From the NCBI GenBank assembly GCA_021790415.1, contig JAJYDZ010000094.1, positions 1 through 6,708 of the forward strand: a DNA stretch of 6,708 nucleotides, in the 5' to 3' direction. Position 1 is the first letter of the stretch. Every line of letters starts with the position of its first letter. The notes below the pieces were generated by a model. That model was not told where the DNA came from. It worked only from the letters and a program-made list of their open reading frames with translations, and searched no databases. The position numbers were made by a program, and so were the translations under genes. This stretch comes from Thermoplasmata archaeon (GTDB lineage Archaea > Thermoplasmatota > Thermoplasmata > Thermoplasmatales > Thermoplasmataceae). Shown here in pieces: positions 1 to 6,266 of the stretch.

Positions 1-606
1 TGTCCCAGGTACGGCACCATTAAGTCCGGACCGCATGGCGGAAAGTATCAAGGCGTCTGGCCCACAATAAACCTTGAACTCGTCTGAAAACTCCCACCTG
101 AAACTTAGCATATGGCTTAGATCAGGAGTAGTGTCCTTTATACCAACTATGTTTCCCCCGGACACGTTAATTTTCTTTACCAGTGAAGGAGTAATATCGT
201 AGTTCGTAGTGAGTGGAAAGTTGTACGCCAGTGTTGGATGTATTTCGGAAATTTCCCTGAAGAATCTTATGTACCATTCCTCTGGAACCCTTGGGTAATA
301 ATATGGCGGGAGCGATGCAATTGCCCTTAATCCTTTCTTTTTGGCCAACCTGGCAAGAGACTTTGATTCATCCATGTTGAGAGAGCCCACCTGCATGATC
401 ACGCGGTCGGGAATATCTGAAAAGTTTTCTAAAACATTTACTTTCTCACCATAACTCAGGGATGGCCCCAGTCCAGTAGTACCTGATAGGAGAAGAAAGT
501 CAACGCCATTTTGCAAGAGAAAATCAGCGTGCCGTCGCATCTTCACTACATCAATCTCGTTTCTCTCATTGAAGGGAGTGATAATTGGAACTATCAAATC
601 ACTCAT
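1..606 (-). CDS. 2-keto-3-deoxygluconate (KDG)-type aldolase, DHDPS/NAL superfamily, C-terminus cut by the window edge
   Basis: I translated the minus strand from the ATG at 606-604; 202 codons stay open to the window edge. This class of aldolase cleaves 2-keto-3-deoxy sugar acids to pyruvate and an aldehyde through a lysine Schiff base in a TIM barrel. Visible hallmarks are an early PIITPF segment (residues 7-12), GTTGLGPSLS (42-51, pyruvate-carboxylate loop), the conserved YYYPR (102-106), Tyr128 in YNFP (catalytic Tyr position) and Lys157 in GIKDT (Schiff-base lysine). These match the archaeal KDG/KDPG aldolases of Sulfolobus and Thermoplasma more closely than bacterial DapA. The family is about 290 residues long, so roughly 90 are missing. 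The start is supported by GGTGAT at 617-612, five bases upstream, and it overlaps the preceding gene by 8 bases, suggesting translational coupling. Substrate chain length and stereochemistry cannot be read from the sequence. Confidence 0.93.
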   Translation of the reverse strand, partial: MSDLIVPIITPFNERNEIDVVKMRRHADFLLQNGVDFLLLSGTTGLGPSLSYGEKVNVLENFSDIPDRVIMQVGSLNMDESKSLARLAKKKGLRAIASLPPYYYPRVPEEWYIRFFREISEIHPTLAYNFPLTTNYDITPSLVKKINVSGGNIVGIKDTTPDLSHMLSFRWEFSDEFKVYCGPDALILSAMRSGLNGAVPGT

Positions 607-1333
607 TGAATATCACCGGTTTCTCTGCAGTAGTCCTGCTCATAGTTACAACAGAATTTGACTCATCTTCGTTCCGCAGCACAATATCTATAGGATCTGC
701 CTCGAGATATCCATCTTTATTGAAAGGCGGGTCATGCCCTGGAATTATTACATCCGGCTCAAGCGCTTTCACTTTGGCGATGCTCCGCTTTGCCGCTTTT
801 AGATCATAGAATATTAGATCGGGAATTCCCCTCCTATATGCCCTGATATTGGGTATGGCATCTCCTGCTACCACTGTTAATCTATTTTCATACGTAATAC
901 TTAAAGAAACGTGACCTGGAGTGTGACCAGGCGTAGAAATTATGCTTGAATTACTAGAAACTCTATGGCCATCTTCCACAAGATTGATATTCAGTCCTCC
1001 AAGATACTCTTTAAATTTTTCCGTAAGGTCATCAGGGACGCCGGAAAGCGTTCCTTTCTCATATTCCTCTTTTCCGATCAGGATTTCTGAATCCTTAAAA
1101 ATGTCAACATTCAGGCAGTGATCCCAGTTCAGGTGAGTGAGCACTACCACATCAATTTCCGATGGTTTTATCATATTTTCCCTGAGCCTCGCTAAAAGAT
1201 TGTCTCTATTCCCAAAATGCCCAGTGTCAACAAGGATGTTTTTGTCATCATTCACCAGTGTTACCGAAGCTGCACCCATTGTACCGTAGGTACTCCTGAT
1301 TCCGGCACCCTTCAGAATCCTGATTATTTTCAT
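599..1333 (-). CDS. Metallo-beta-lactamase-fold hydrolase, AHL-lactonase-like; candidate sugar lactonase
   Basis: The 244-residue protein has no signal peptide, so it is probably cytoplasmic. MBL landmarks appear in order: VDTG (35-38), the metal motif as THLNWDH (66-72), PGHTPGH (135-141, ligand His137), GD (157-158, bridging Asp158) and PGH (198-200, ligand His200). The layout and the length resemble AiiA-type N-acyl-homoserine lactonases (about 250 residues). The usual HxHxDH motif here reads HxNxDH: residue 69 is Asn (AAC, complement of 1127-1129), a normal ligand of the first metal. The gene starts inside the dehydratase stop codon (ATGA, 4-base overlap), with a weak GGCGAT ribosome site at 1344-1339, and overlaps the aldolase gene by 8 bases at its end. 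From this position between a sugar-acid dehydratase and a keto-acid aldolase I infer a role in opening the sugar lactone made upstream. An unrelated hydrolase or thioesterase function is possible. The fold is secure; the substrate is not. Confidence 0.85.
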   Translation of the reverse strand: MKIIRILKGAGIRSTYGTMGAASVTLVNDDKNILVDTGHFGNRDNLLARLRENMIKPSEIDVVVLTHLNWDHCLNVDIFKDSEILIGKEEYEKGTLSGVPDDLTEKFKEYLGGLNINLVEDGHRVSSNSSIISTPGHTPGHVSLSITYENRLTVVAGDAIPNIRAYRRGIPDLIFYDLKAAKRSIAKVKALEPDVIIPGHDPPFNKDGYLEADPIDIVLRNEDESNSVVTMSRTTAEKPVIFNE

Positions 1334-2472
1334 TTTATATCGCCATGATACTTGTACTCTTCACTAAAATACTCTAGATGCATCTTTTTGTACGGATACT
1401 TTGTGAGGGCTTTTTCATTCACGTCTATACCGAGGCCGGGTTTGTTACTCGGATAAATATATCCTTTTTTGAGATTGAAATATTCCTCGATTAAATCGTG
1501 TCTAACAGATTCTGCGTCCAGCCAGAATTCAAGAATCAGTGCATTGGGCATAGTAACCAGGGCATTAAGCGAAGCTGCAGTGGCTACGGGTCCATTTGGG
1601 TTGTGAGGGGCAACAGTAACATAATTAACGTTAGCCATAGAACCAACCTCCACAAGAGGAAGAATTCCGCCCATGTGACAAACGTCTGGCTGGATGATAT
1701 CTGCAGATCTTTGCGCTAACAGTTCCCAAAACCTGTTCCTTGAAATTATTCGTTCACCCGTTGCAATCGGGACCTGTGACCCTTTTCGTACTTCACTCAT
1801 TGAAATGATGTCCTCCTCTGGCACTGGTTCTTCAAACCAAAAAGGATCAAATTTTTCTATTTCCTTTGCTATTTTGAGTGCTGTTCTCGTATTGAAGCGC
1901 CCGTGTGCTTCTATCATCAGATCTATATCATCCCCAACTGCATCTCGAATAGATCCGATTCTGTTTTTTGCTTTTTCCAGATTTGTTCTCGTAATGGTTG
2001 GGCCAGCACCGCCGAACGGATCGAATTTAAGAGCCAAAAATCCTTTATCGACCGTTTGTACTGCAGCATCAGCGAATTCTTTCGGGGAAGCGTTCCCGGA
2101 GATGAAGCCGTTTCCATAAACTTTTACCTTTTCTACTGCCTTTCCACCCAGCAATAAATGCACCGGTTTATTCAGCGTCTTACCCACTGCATCCCATAAA
2201 GCCTGCTCTATTGCACTCTGTGCGGTAGAGAGTATTGGTCCGTTCCTCCAGAAAAAGTTTCTGACGAAGAAATTTGTTATCTCCGTGATCTCGATTTCTC
2301 TGCCCACTAAAAATGGTTTAAGATCATTGACGGCTGATTCGACAGTTTTCTCAAAATCACCAAGTGTTCCTTCACCGTATCCCTTAATTCCTTCATCTGT
2401 GGTTATCTCAACCATGAAAAAATTCCGCCATACTGCAGCTGCAAAATAAGTCTTAATATCCTTTATCTTCAT
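1330..2472 (-). CDS. Sugar-acid dehydratase, enolase superfamily (mandelate racemase/GalD-like: galactonate/gluconate-type)
   Basis: The 380-residue protein matches the usual length of D-galactonate and gluconate dehydratases, which use Mg2+ to remove water from an aldonate and give a 2-keto-3-deoxy acid. The N-terminal capping domain runs to about residue 115 and includes [13 protein letters not shown] (86-98). The barrel then shows Lys149 (KFDP), Glu188 and His190 in EAHGRF, Glu214 in FEEP, Glu240 in ATGERIISR, Asp263 in QPD and His290 in APHNPNGP. These are the metal ligands (188, 214, 240) and the His-Asp base pair (290/263) of the GalD group. The first ligand is Glu where E. coli DgoD has Asp. 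This is the first gene of the leftward operon; its ATG has no ribosome site and lies about 25 bases after a TATA box, so the mRNA is probably leaderless. Exact substrate (hexonate, pentonate or deoxy-hexonate) is undetermined. Confidence 0.92.
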   Translation of the reverse strand: MKIKDIKTYFAAAVWRNFFMVEITTDEGIKGYGEGTLGDFEKTVESAVNDLKPFLVGREIEITEITNFFVRNFFWRNGPILSTAQSAIEQALWDAVGKTLNKPVHLLLGGKAVEKVKVYGNGFISGNASPKEFADAAVQTVDKGFLALKFDPFGGAGPTITRTNLEKAKNRIGSIRDAVGDDIDLMIEAHGRFNTRTALKIAKEIEKFDPFWFEEPVPEEDIISMSEVRKGSQVPIATGERIISRNRFWELLAQRSADIIQPDVCHMGGILPLVEVGSMANVNYVTVAPHNPNGPVATAASLNALVTMPNALILEFWLDAESVRHDLIEEYFNLKKGYIYPSNKPGLGIDVNEKALTKYPYKKMHLEYFSEEYKYHGDIK

Positions 2473-2492
2473 AACATGTTATTCAATTGTTC

Positions 2493-2508
2493 TATTAATT
2501 TCTTTTTC
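2493..2508 (-). promoter_or_regulatory. Archaeal promoter (BRE + TATA) of the leftward dehydratase operon
   Basis: Read on the minus strand, a purine-rich GAAAAAGA element (2508-2501) is followed directly by the TATA-like AATTAATA (2500-2493). The centre lies about 25 bases upstream of the dehydratase ATG, the spacing expected between a TATA box and the transcription start. There is no Shine-Dalgarno sequence between them, so the transcript probably begins at or next to the start codon. An AACATGTT palindrome (2473-2480) abuts the ATG and could be a repressor site, though it is short enough to be chance. Confidence 0.55.
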
Positions 2509-2543
2509 ATATTACATCTATTCGTATTTTTTCATCAGAAGAT

Positions 2544-2568
2544 TTTAATACAGTAAGTTTTTATTAAA
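2544..2568. promoter_or_regulatory. AT-rich inverted repeat upstream of the rightward promoter, possible regulator site
   Basis: TTTAATA (2544-2550) and TATTAAA (2562-2568) are exact reverse complements separated by 11 bases. The pair lies just upstream of the TATA box at 2573-2580, between the two divergent promoters, where an activator could contact DNA. The sequence is very AT-rich, so a chance match is quite possible. A TTTTTCAT octamer also occurs twice nearby (2503-2510 and 2528-2535), 25 bases apart. Confidence 0.25.
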
Positions 2569-2572
2569 TTAT

Positions 2573-2580
2573 GATATATA
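2573..2580 (+). promoter_or_regulatory. TATA box of the rightward aldehyde dehydrogenase operon
   Basis: GATATATA is preceded by an AT-rich stretch that could hold the BRE. Placing the transcription start about 25 bases downstream puts it near 2602, just ahead of the strong ribosome binding site at 2606-2615. The predicted transcript has a short leader of about 15 bases. The TATTAAA at 2562-2568 is an alternative but would give a longer leader. Confidence 0.5.
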
Positions 2581-2605
2581 CTACTAGGCATTTTGATGTG
2601 TGTTT

Positions 2606-2615
2606 GGTGGTGATC
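2606..2615 (+). promoter_or_regulatory. Strong Shine-Dalgarno site that fixes the aldehyde dehydrogenase start
   Basis: GGTGGTGATC differs by one base from the complement of the archaeal 16S rRNA end (GGAGGTGATC) and ends two bases before the ATG at 2618. It argues against the in-frame GTG at 2600, which lies upstream of this site and would place the site inside the coding region. Confidence 0.75.
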
Positions 2616-2617
2616 TT

Positions 2618-4060
2618 ATGAAAGGTGCAATTATAGGAAAAGAGATATTTTCTGATGAAAAAAGTGCGGTTTACAACCCATCCTCGGGCGAAATATTAGA
2701 TTATGTTCCCTTGCTTGGTATCGATGAGGTCAGGCGCGCGATTGACTTAGCCGACGATGTTTATCATAAATACTCTATTGTACCTGCACATGGGAGAAAA
2801 AAACTGCTTTTGAGAACTGCGCAACTCATTAGGGAGTCCCAAGAGAATTTAGCTGTCATAATGGCTTCGGAAACAGGCCGCCCAATAAAAAGTTCAAGGG
2901 CAGAGATAGAAAGAACTGCCCAGATTTTTGAGTACTGCGCGTGGGAACTTTCTCATGTTCTCACAGGAAGTTTTATTCCTCTAGAAGTTTACGAATCACC
3001 TGCAAATAATGAAAATAGAATAGCTTTTGAAACGCGGGAACCGCTAGGAGTTGTCGCTTCGATCACCCCATTTAATTTCCCTGGTGCCAGTTTTGCTCAT
3101 AAAGTCGCAACTGCTCTTGCGGTTGGAAATACCATTGTACACAAGCCCACTAAAAACGCCCCACTGACGCAGATTGAGTTAACGAGACTTATTCTTAAGG
3201 CAGGTTTTCCTGAGGGTTCTGTTAATGTAGTTACTGGCAATTCGAGGCTGATAGGTGAAGAATTCTCAGTTAATAACAAGATAAGACTTCTGACATTCAC
3301 CGGTTCATCTGATGTCGGACTTGAACTGGCAGCCAAGAACATGAAACGTGGAGTTCGATCGATCATGGAACTTGGGGGAAGCGATGCACAGGTTATTCTG
3401 GATGACGCTGAACTGTCGACTGCAATAGATAAGGCAACGTTCGGGAGATATGACTACGCTGGACAGTTTTGTAATTCAACAAAGAGGTTGATAGTTTCAG
3501 AAAACGTGAGTGAGAAGGTTGAAAAAATAATGGCCGATAAGATCTCGTCAATGATAGTCGGTATTGCAACAAAGGAGGAAACAGACATCGGACCTCTCAT
3601 TACTGACGAATCTGTTAACAACATGAAAATGTTCCTTGAAGATGCCTTATCTAAGGGATCAAAAGTAATCTATCAAGGGAAAATCCCGAAGAGTGGATTC
3701 TTTTTCCCCCCCACATTGGTTAGAGTGTCTGCTGGAAACACCAGGATGATGAATGAGGAAGTGTTTGGTCCAATCCTTCCAATACAGACGGTATCTGATG
3801 ATGAGGAGGCCATAGAGATAGTAAATTCTTCCAAATATGGACTGAACGCTGCAGTATTCTCTAAGAATTTCAGCAGGGCGTATAAGATTGCACGAAAACT
3901 GAACGTTGGTACCGTAATCATAAATGATACAACCCGATTGAGATGGGATAATCTTCCGTTCGGAGGCCCAAAAATGAGTGGAATAGGAAGAGAGTCAGTT
4001 TCCGATACGATGTTAGAAATGACAGAACCAAAAGTGATAGCCTATACACTGGAGAAATAG
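2618..4060 (+). CDS. NAD(P)-dependent aldehyde dehydrogenase, ALDH superfamily (lactaldehyde/glyceraldehyde/semialdehyde type)
   Basis: From the ATG at 2618 the product has 480 residues, the normal length for soluble ALDHs that oxidise an aldehyde to its acid. Catalytic landmarks are Asn153 in ITPFNFP (oxyanion hole), Lys176 in HKP (cofactor), Glu251 in MELGG (general base), Cys285 in GQFC (nucleophile), Glu381 in EEVFGP and the C-terminal PFGGPKMSGIGRE. Three positions after Lys176 stands Lys179, where strictly NAD-dependent ALDHs often have Glu, so NADP+ use is plausible. The sequence has the look of the archaeal group with lactaldehyde dehydrogenase, GAPN-like and ketoglutarate-semialdehyde dehydrogenases. 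In this cluster it most likely oxidises the aldehyde released by the aldolase (glyceraldehyde, lactaldehyde or glycolaldehyde). A Weimberg-type semialdehyde substrate is an alternative. It is the first gene of the rightward operon; the next start is 35 bases after its stop. Confidence 0.93.
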   Translation: MKGAIIGKEIFSDEKSAVYNPSSGEILDYVPLLGIDEVRRAIDLADDVYHKYSIVPAHGRKKLLLRTAQLIRESQENLAVIMASETGRPIKSSRAEIERTAQIFEYCAWELSHVLTGSFIPLEVYESPANNENRIAFETREPLGVVASITPFNFPGASFAHKVATALAVGNTIVHKPTKNAPLTQIELTRLILKAGFPEGSVNVVTGNSRLIGEEFSVNNKIRLLTFTGSSDVGLELAAKNMKRGVRSIMELGGSDAQVILDDAELSTAIDKATFGRYDYAGQFCNSTKRLIVSENVSEKVEKIMADKISSMIVGIATKEETDIGPLITDESVNNMKMFLEDALSKGSKVIYQGKIPKSGFFFPPTLVRVSAGNTRMMNEEVFGPILPIQTVSDDEEAIEIVNSSKYGLNAAVFSKNFSRAYKIARKLNVGTVIINDTTRLRWDNLPFGGPKMSGIGRESVSDTMLEMTEPKVIAYTLEK

Positions 4061-4064
4061 TTGC

Positions 4065-4091
4065 TATACAAAACGAAATCAGGAGAGAGAT
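4065..4091 (+). promoter_or_regulatory. Ribosome binding site, and possible internal TATA box, ahead of the SDR gene
   Basis: AGGAGAGAGA at 4081-4090 contains a GGAG core ten bases upstream of the SDR ATG and is the likely ribosome site on the operon transcript. TATACA at 4065-4070 lies about 28 bases before the ATG, so a second, nearly leaderless transcript for the SDR alone cannot be excluded. Confidence 0.45.
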
Positions 4092-4095
4092 AAAA

Positions 4096-4875
4096 ATGAT
4101 TGATCTCAGAAATAAGCACGTAATAATAACTGGAGGAACGCATGGAATTGGAGAGACAACGGCTAAGCTTTTTAGCGATCTTGGCTGTTCGGTCTTGATC
4201 GTAGGACGAGATGATGAACGTGCCGGTCAGATAATAAGAGAGTCCAAGGGAGGAAATATTAGTTTCAGGAAATGTGACCTCTCCAACAGAAGGGAAGTGG
4301 AAAGCCTTGTGGGATGGATTGATAATCTGGGAGAAATTTTTGACGTTCTCATTAACAACGCATCCAGAAACTCAAGATATAGTGTGCTCGACATCTCTCT
4401 ATCGGAATGGGACAGCATGATCCAGCTCAATTTAACCTCAGTTTTATTGCTGTCAAAGCACTTTGCAAAGAAACTTAAAGATAACCATAAAAAGGGAAAA
4501 ATAATCAACATCGGGGCTGTACAATCCTTCTTTCCACTGGACTCTTCACTTGCTTATTCAGCGGTCAAAGGCGCTTTGAGATCTATGACGAAAAGCATGG
4601 CAGTTGATTTAGCACCTTTTGGAATTCTAGTCTCACTTGTAATGCCTGGTCCAATTTACGCAAAGGCTGGAGATGATAAAGCCCCTCCTGATCTTGATTC
4701 AAGGTCTGCTACTTTGCTTGGGAGGATGGGAGAGAAACTTGAGGTTGCAAAATTGCTGGCCTTTTTAGCCTCTGATGATAATAGCTTCATGACAGGAAAT
4801 GAAATAGTGATTGATGGTGGGCGGACAATTTCAAGGAAACCTGATCCTATTGAAATTAAAGAAGACGTGATATAG
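4096..4875 (+). CDS. Short-chain dehydrogenase/reductase with catalytic Ser replaced by Ala; candidate sugar or keto-acid dehydrogenase
   Basis: This is a 259-residue classical SDR (usual length about 250) with a Rossmann fold. Visible are TGGTHGIG (12-19, dinucleotide loop), Gly37-Arg38 after the second strand (suggesting NADP(H)), CDL (60-62), NNAS (87-90, normally NNAG), Asn112, Tyr154 and Lys158 in YSAVK, and PGP after the sixth strand. The catalytic Ser, expected 13 residues before Tyr154, is Ala141 (GCT at 4516-4518); Ser144 is the nearest hydroxyl residue. The C-terminus carries a short charged tail after IDGG. It sits 35 bases behind the ALDH gene in one operon. Family members in such clusters oxidise aldoses to lactones or reduce keto-sugar acids; which applies here is inference. 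The Ala may lower activity or mark a changed mechanism. Confidence 0.9.
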   Translation: MIDLRNKHVIITGGTHGIGETTAKLFSDLGCSVLIVGRDDERAGQIIRESKGGNISFRKCDLSNRREVESLVGWIDNLGEIFDVLINNASRNSRYSVLDISLSEWDSMIQLNLTSVLLLSKHFAKKLKDNHKKGKIINIGAVQSFFPLDSSLAYSAVKGALRSMTKSMAVDLAPFGILVSLVMPGPIYAKAGDDKAPPDLDSRSATLLGRMGEKLEVAKLLAFLASDDNSFMTGNEIVIDGGRTISRKPDPIEIKEDVI

Positions 4876-4928
4876 TGTGATTCATATACCTTCGACCAGC
4901 GATCCTGATCGGTTTATTATCACACTAT
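4872..4928. repeat. Perfect 10-base inverted repeat with nested hairpin at the end of the SDR gene
   Basis: ATAGTGTGAT (4872-4881, overlapping the TAG stop) and ATCACACTAT (4919-4928) are exact reverse complements. Inside the 37-base loop is a smaller imperfect hairpin: ACC-AG-CGAT (4895-4903), loop CCTG, then ATCGGT (4908-4913). It may act as a transcription end or mRNA 3' stabiliser for the ALDH-SDR operon, or as a protein site ahead of the next gene. No run of five or more T follows it, so it is not a typical archaeal oligo-T terminator. Confidence 0.6.
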
Positions 4929-4977
4929 TATTAATTTAAGAATAACGCACCTTCCGTTCGACGACAGAGTGGTGTTT

Positions 4978-4992
4978 ACAAAGTTCTATATA
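4978..4992 (+). promoter_or_regulatory. Promoter (BRE-like + TATA box) of the Gfo/Idh/MocA gene
   Basis: ACAAAG (4978-4983) precedes TATATA (4987-4992), whose centre lies about 24 bases before the ATG at 5014, so the transcript is probably leaderless. A GAGGAT at 5000-5005 could instead serve as ribosome site if transcription starts further upstream, for instance from the AT-rich stretch around 4929-4938. Confidence 0.55.
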
Positions 4993-5013
4993 CTCTTTTG
5001 AGGATTCAAATTT

Positions 5014-5970
5014 ATGGAAATTGTTGTAGTGGGATGCAGGGGGTTCGGAAAAGTTCATCTGAGGTCTATAAAGGGCTTGGATGTCAGCATTGTTGAGACA
5101 GACAAAGAAACTATTGATTTTTGCAGAAAGAATTACGAGATAAGAAGAGTATACTCAAACCTTGAAGAGGCTCTTCAATCAAGCGCAGAGATCATAGATC
5201 TTGTGGTTCCTCACACACTCCATAAAGAACTTGCAATAAAATCTATGAAAAGCAAAAAGAACGTTCTGATTGAGAAGCCCATTGCTACTAATTTGGAAGA
5301 TGGAAGAGCTATGATTAGAGAAGCAAAGAATAACAATGTAAAGTTTATGGTAGCAGAACAATATTATTTCGACCCGGCGGTGAGAAAAGCAAGAGAGCTG
5401 ATAAATGATGGCACTATCGGAAAGATACATACTGTTATCGTGAGAGATCAGAGATTTTATTCAAACACTGTATGGAGAACAAGGAAGGATAAAATGGGCG
5501 GTGGCGCCCTTATAGATGGTGGTATACATTATATAGAGACTATGCTTGACTTTGGAGGAGAGTATTTAAAAATAATTGGAAATTCAATCCATGGAGGATC
5601 AACTCTTGAAGGAGAGGATACCACACACGCTATTTTTGAATTCAAAAGTGGAGCTACCGGGCTCTTTTTCTATAGTTGGGGATATAAATACAGCCCGTTT
5701 GTCCCTGGTTTTGAAGTAATTGGCGAAAATGGGTCCATGTATGAAGATGTAAATGGAAGATCCCAAGATGATTTTAAATTTCCAACAAGGCATACTGCGT
5801 ATGGAGACTTGATCGTAAATGGTAAGAAAATAACTTTGAAAAAATATGACGTATTCGAAGAAGAAATTAGTGGTTTTGTGGACGCTGTAAACAATGACTT
5901 GGAAGTGCCGTACTCTCCGGAAAAAGCCTTGAGAAACCTTGAGGCAATATTAAAAATATACAACCAGTGA
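5014..5970 (+). CDS. Gfo/Idh/MocA-family NAD(P)-dependent oxidoreductase (probable sugar dehydrogenase)
   Basis: The 318-residue protein begins directly with the first Rossmann strand and GCRGFGKVH (7-15, a GxxGxG loop), consistent with the chosen ATG. Acidic Glu28 at the end of the second strand favours NAD over NADP. EKP (87-89) is the family's hallmark, with the Lys acting in cofactor binding and catalysis. The C-terminal alpha/beta domain shows Trp154-Arg155, then GGGALIDGGIHYIE (162-175), where Asp168 and His172 are the conserved substrate-side residues. It is slightly shorter than many relatives (330-390 residues). Known members oxidise or reduce aldoses, inositols and their derivatives. 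Next to a sugar-acid cluster it could catalyse the first aldose oxidation or an epimerisation/redox side step, but it has its own promoter and may respond separately. Its precise substrate cannot be given. Confidence 0.9.
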   Translation: MEIVVVGCRGFGKVHLRSIKGLDVSIVETDKETIDFCRKNYEIRRVYSNLEEALQSSAEIIDLVVPHTLHKELAIKSMKSKKNVLIEKPIATNLEDGRAMIREAKNNNVKFMVAEQYYFDPAVRKARELINDGTIGKIHTVIVRDQRFYSNTVWRTRKDKMGGGALIDGGIHYIETMLDFGGEYLKIIGNSIHGGSTLEGEDTTHAIFEFKSGATGLFFYSWGYKYSPFVPGFEVIGENGSMYEDVNGRSQDDFKFPTRHTAYGDLIVNGKKITLKKYDVFEEEISGFVDAVNNDLEVPYSPEKALRNLEAILKIYNQ

Positions 5971-5990
5971 CTGCACTACCTGTCAGTTAT

Positions 5991-6002
5991 TTCCCTTTTT
6001 TT
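5991..6002 (+). terminator. Oligo-T terminator after the Gfo/Idh/MocA gene
   Basis: TTCCC followed by seven T (5996-6002) begins 21 bases after the stop codon. T-rich tracts like this, without a required stem, end transcription in archaea. Confidence 0.55.
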
Positions 6003-6086
6003 CATATTGATACCTTAAACTTCAATTATTCTCAACCTCTTCCACTTGGCTAGGGTTGGTATCGCCTGGGTTGATACGCGGATTTC

Positions 6087-6110
6087 TTCTTTAGATAAAC
6101 TCAGGATAAG
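6087..6110. repeat. Degenerate REP-like intergenic motif
   Basis: The stretch TTCTTTAGATAAACTCAGGA (6087-6106) resembles a degraded copy of the dispersed intergenic motif TCCTTCGACAAGCTCAGGA that recurs in many prokaryotic genomes. On the minus strand it encodes the typical accidental peptide LSLSKEE. Similarity was judged by eye and other copies cannot be sought within this window. Confidence 0.25.
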
Positions 6111-6196
6111 AATAAGCAGAGTTCGATAAGAGCGAATGCCCACCTTAGACCCTTTATGCAAATGGGCTTGGCCGGACTTTCTTAATTGAATCCAGA

Positions 6197-6266
6197 TATT
6201 TAAAAAAAGTCCCATAACAGGAGAGTTTTAGTGAGACGCTATGGCGGCAAAAGGATGGTTACGTAA
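6197..6266 (+). other. Possible promoter with ribosome site and 11-codon reading frame
   Basis: A TATA-like TATTTAAA (6197-6204) is followed by AGGAG (6219-6223) and, seven bases later, a GTG (6231) that opens an 11-codon frame ending in TAA at 6266 (MRRYGGKRMVT). The spacing resembles a real gene start, so this may be a microORF or the start of a broken gene. It could also lead a transcript into the DUF2283 gene. Nothing recognisable is encoded. Confidence 0.2.

Noticed and set aside
1694..2157. Plus-strand frames within the dehydratase gene
   Set aside because: They are antisense to a full-length enzyme with all catalytic residues present; their translations show no family pattern.
2600..2617. 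GTG at 2600 as the start of the aldehyde dehydrogenase
   Set aside because: It precedes the strong ribosome site at 2606-2615, which is correctly spaced for the ATG at 2618; the extra six residues fit no ALDH feature.
3097..3921. Minus-strand frames within the ALDH gene
   Set aside because: They mirror a complete ALDH coding sequence and carry no start signals.
4900..4911. CGATC-CT-GATCG as a separate hairpin
   Set aside because: The two-base loop is too small; the pairing with a four-base loop described in the inverted repeat entry is more sensible.
6202..6208. Run of seven A as a minus-strand oligo-T terminator
   Set aside because: No minus-strand gene lies to its right within the window, so nothing needs ending there; it fits better as part of a plus-strand TATA-like region.
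6015..6215. Minus-strand 66-codon reading frame
   Set aside because: It has no ribosome site, no recognisable family, and part of it is the accidental peptide of a repeat-like motif; kept only as a remark in the gene-poor stretch.
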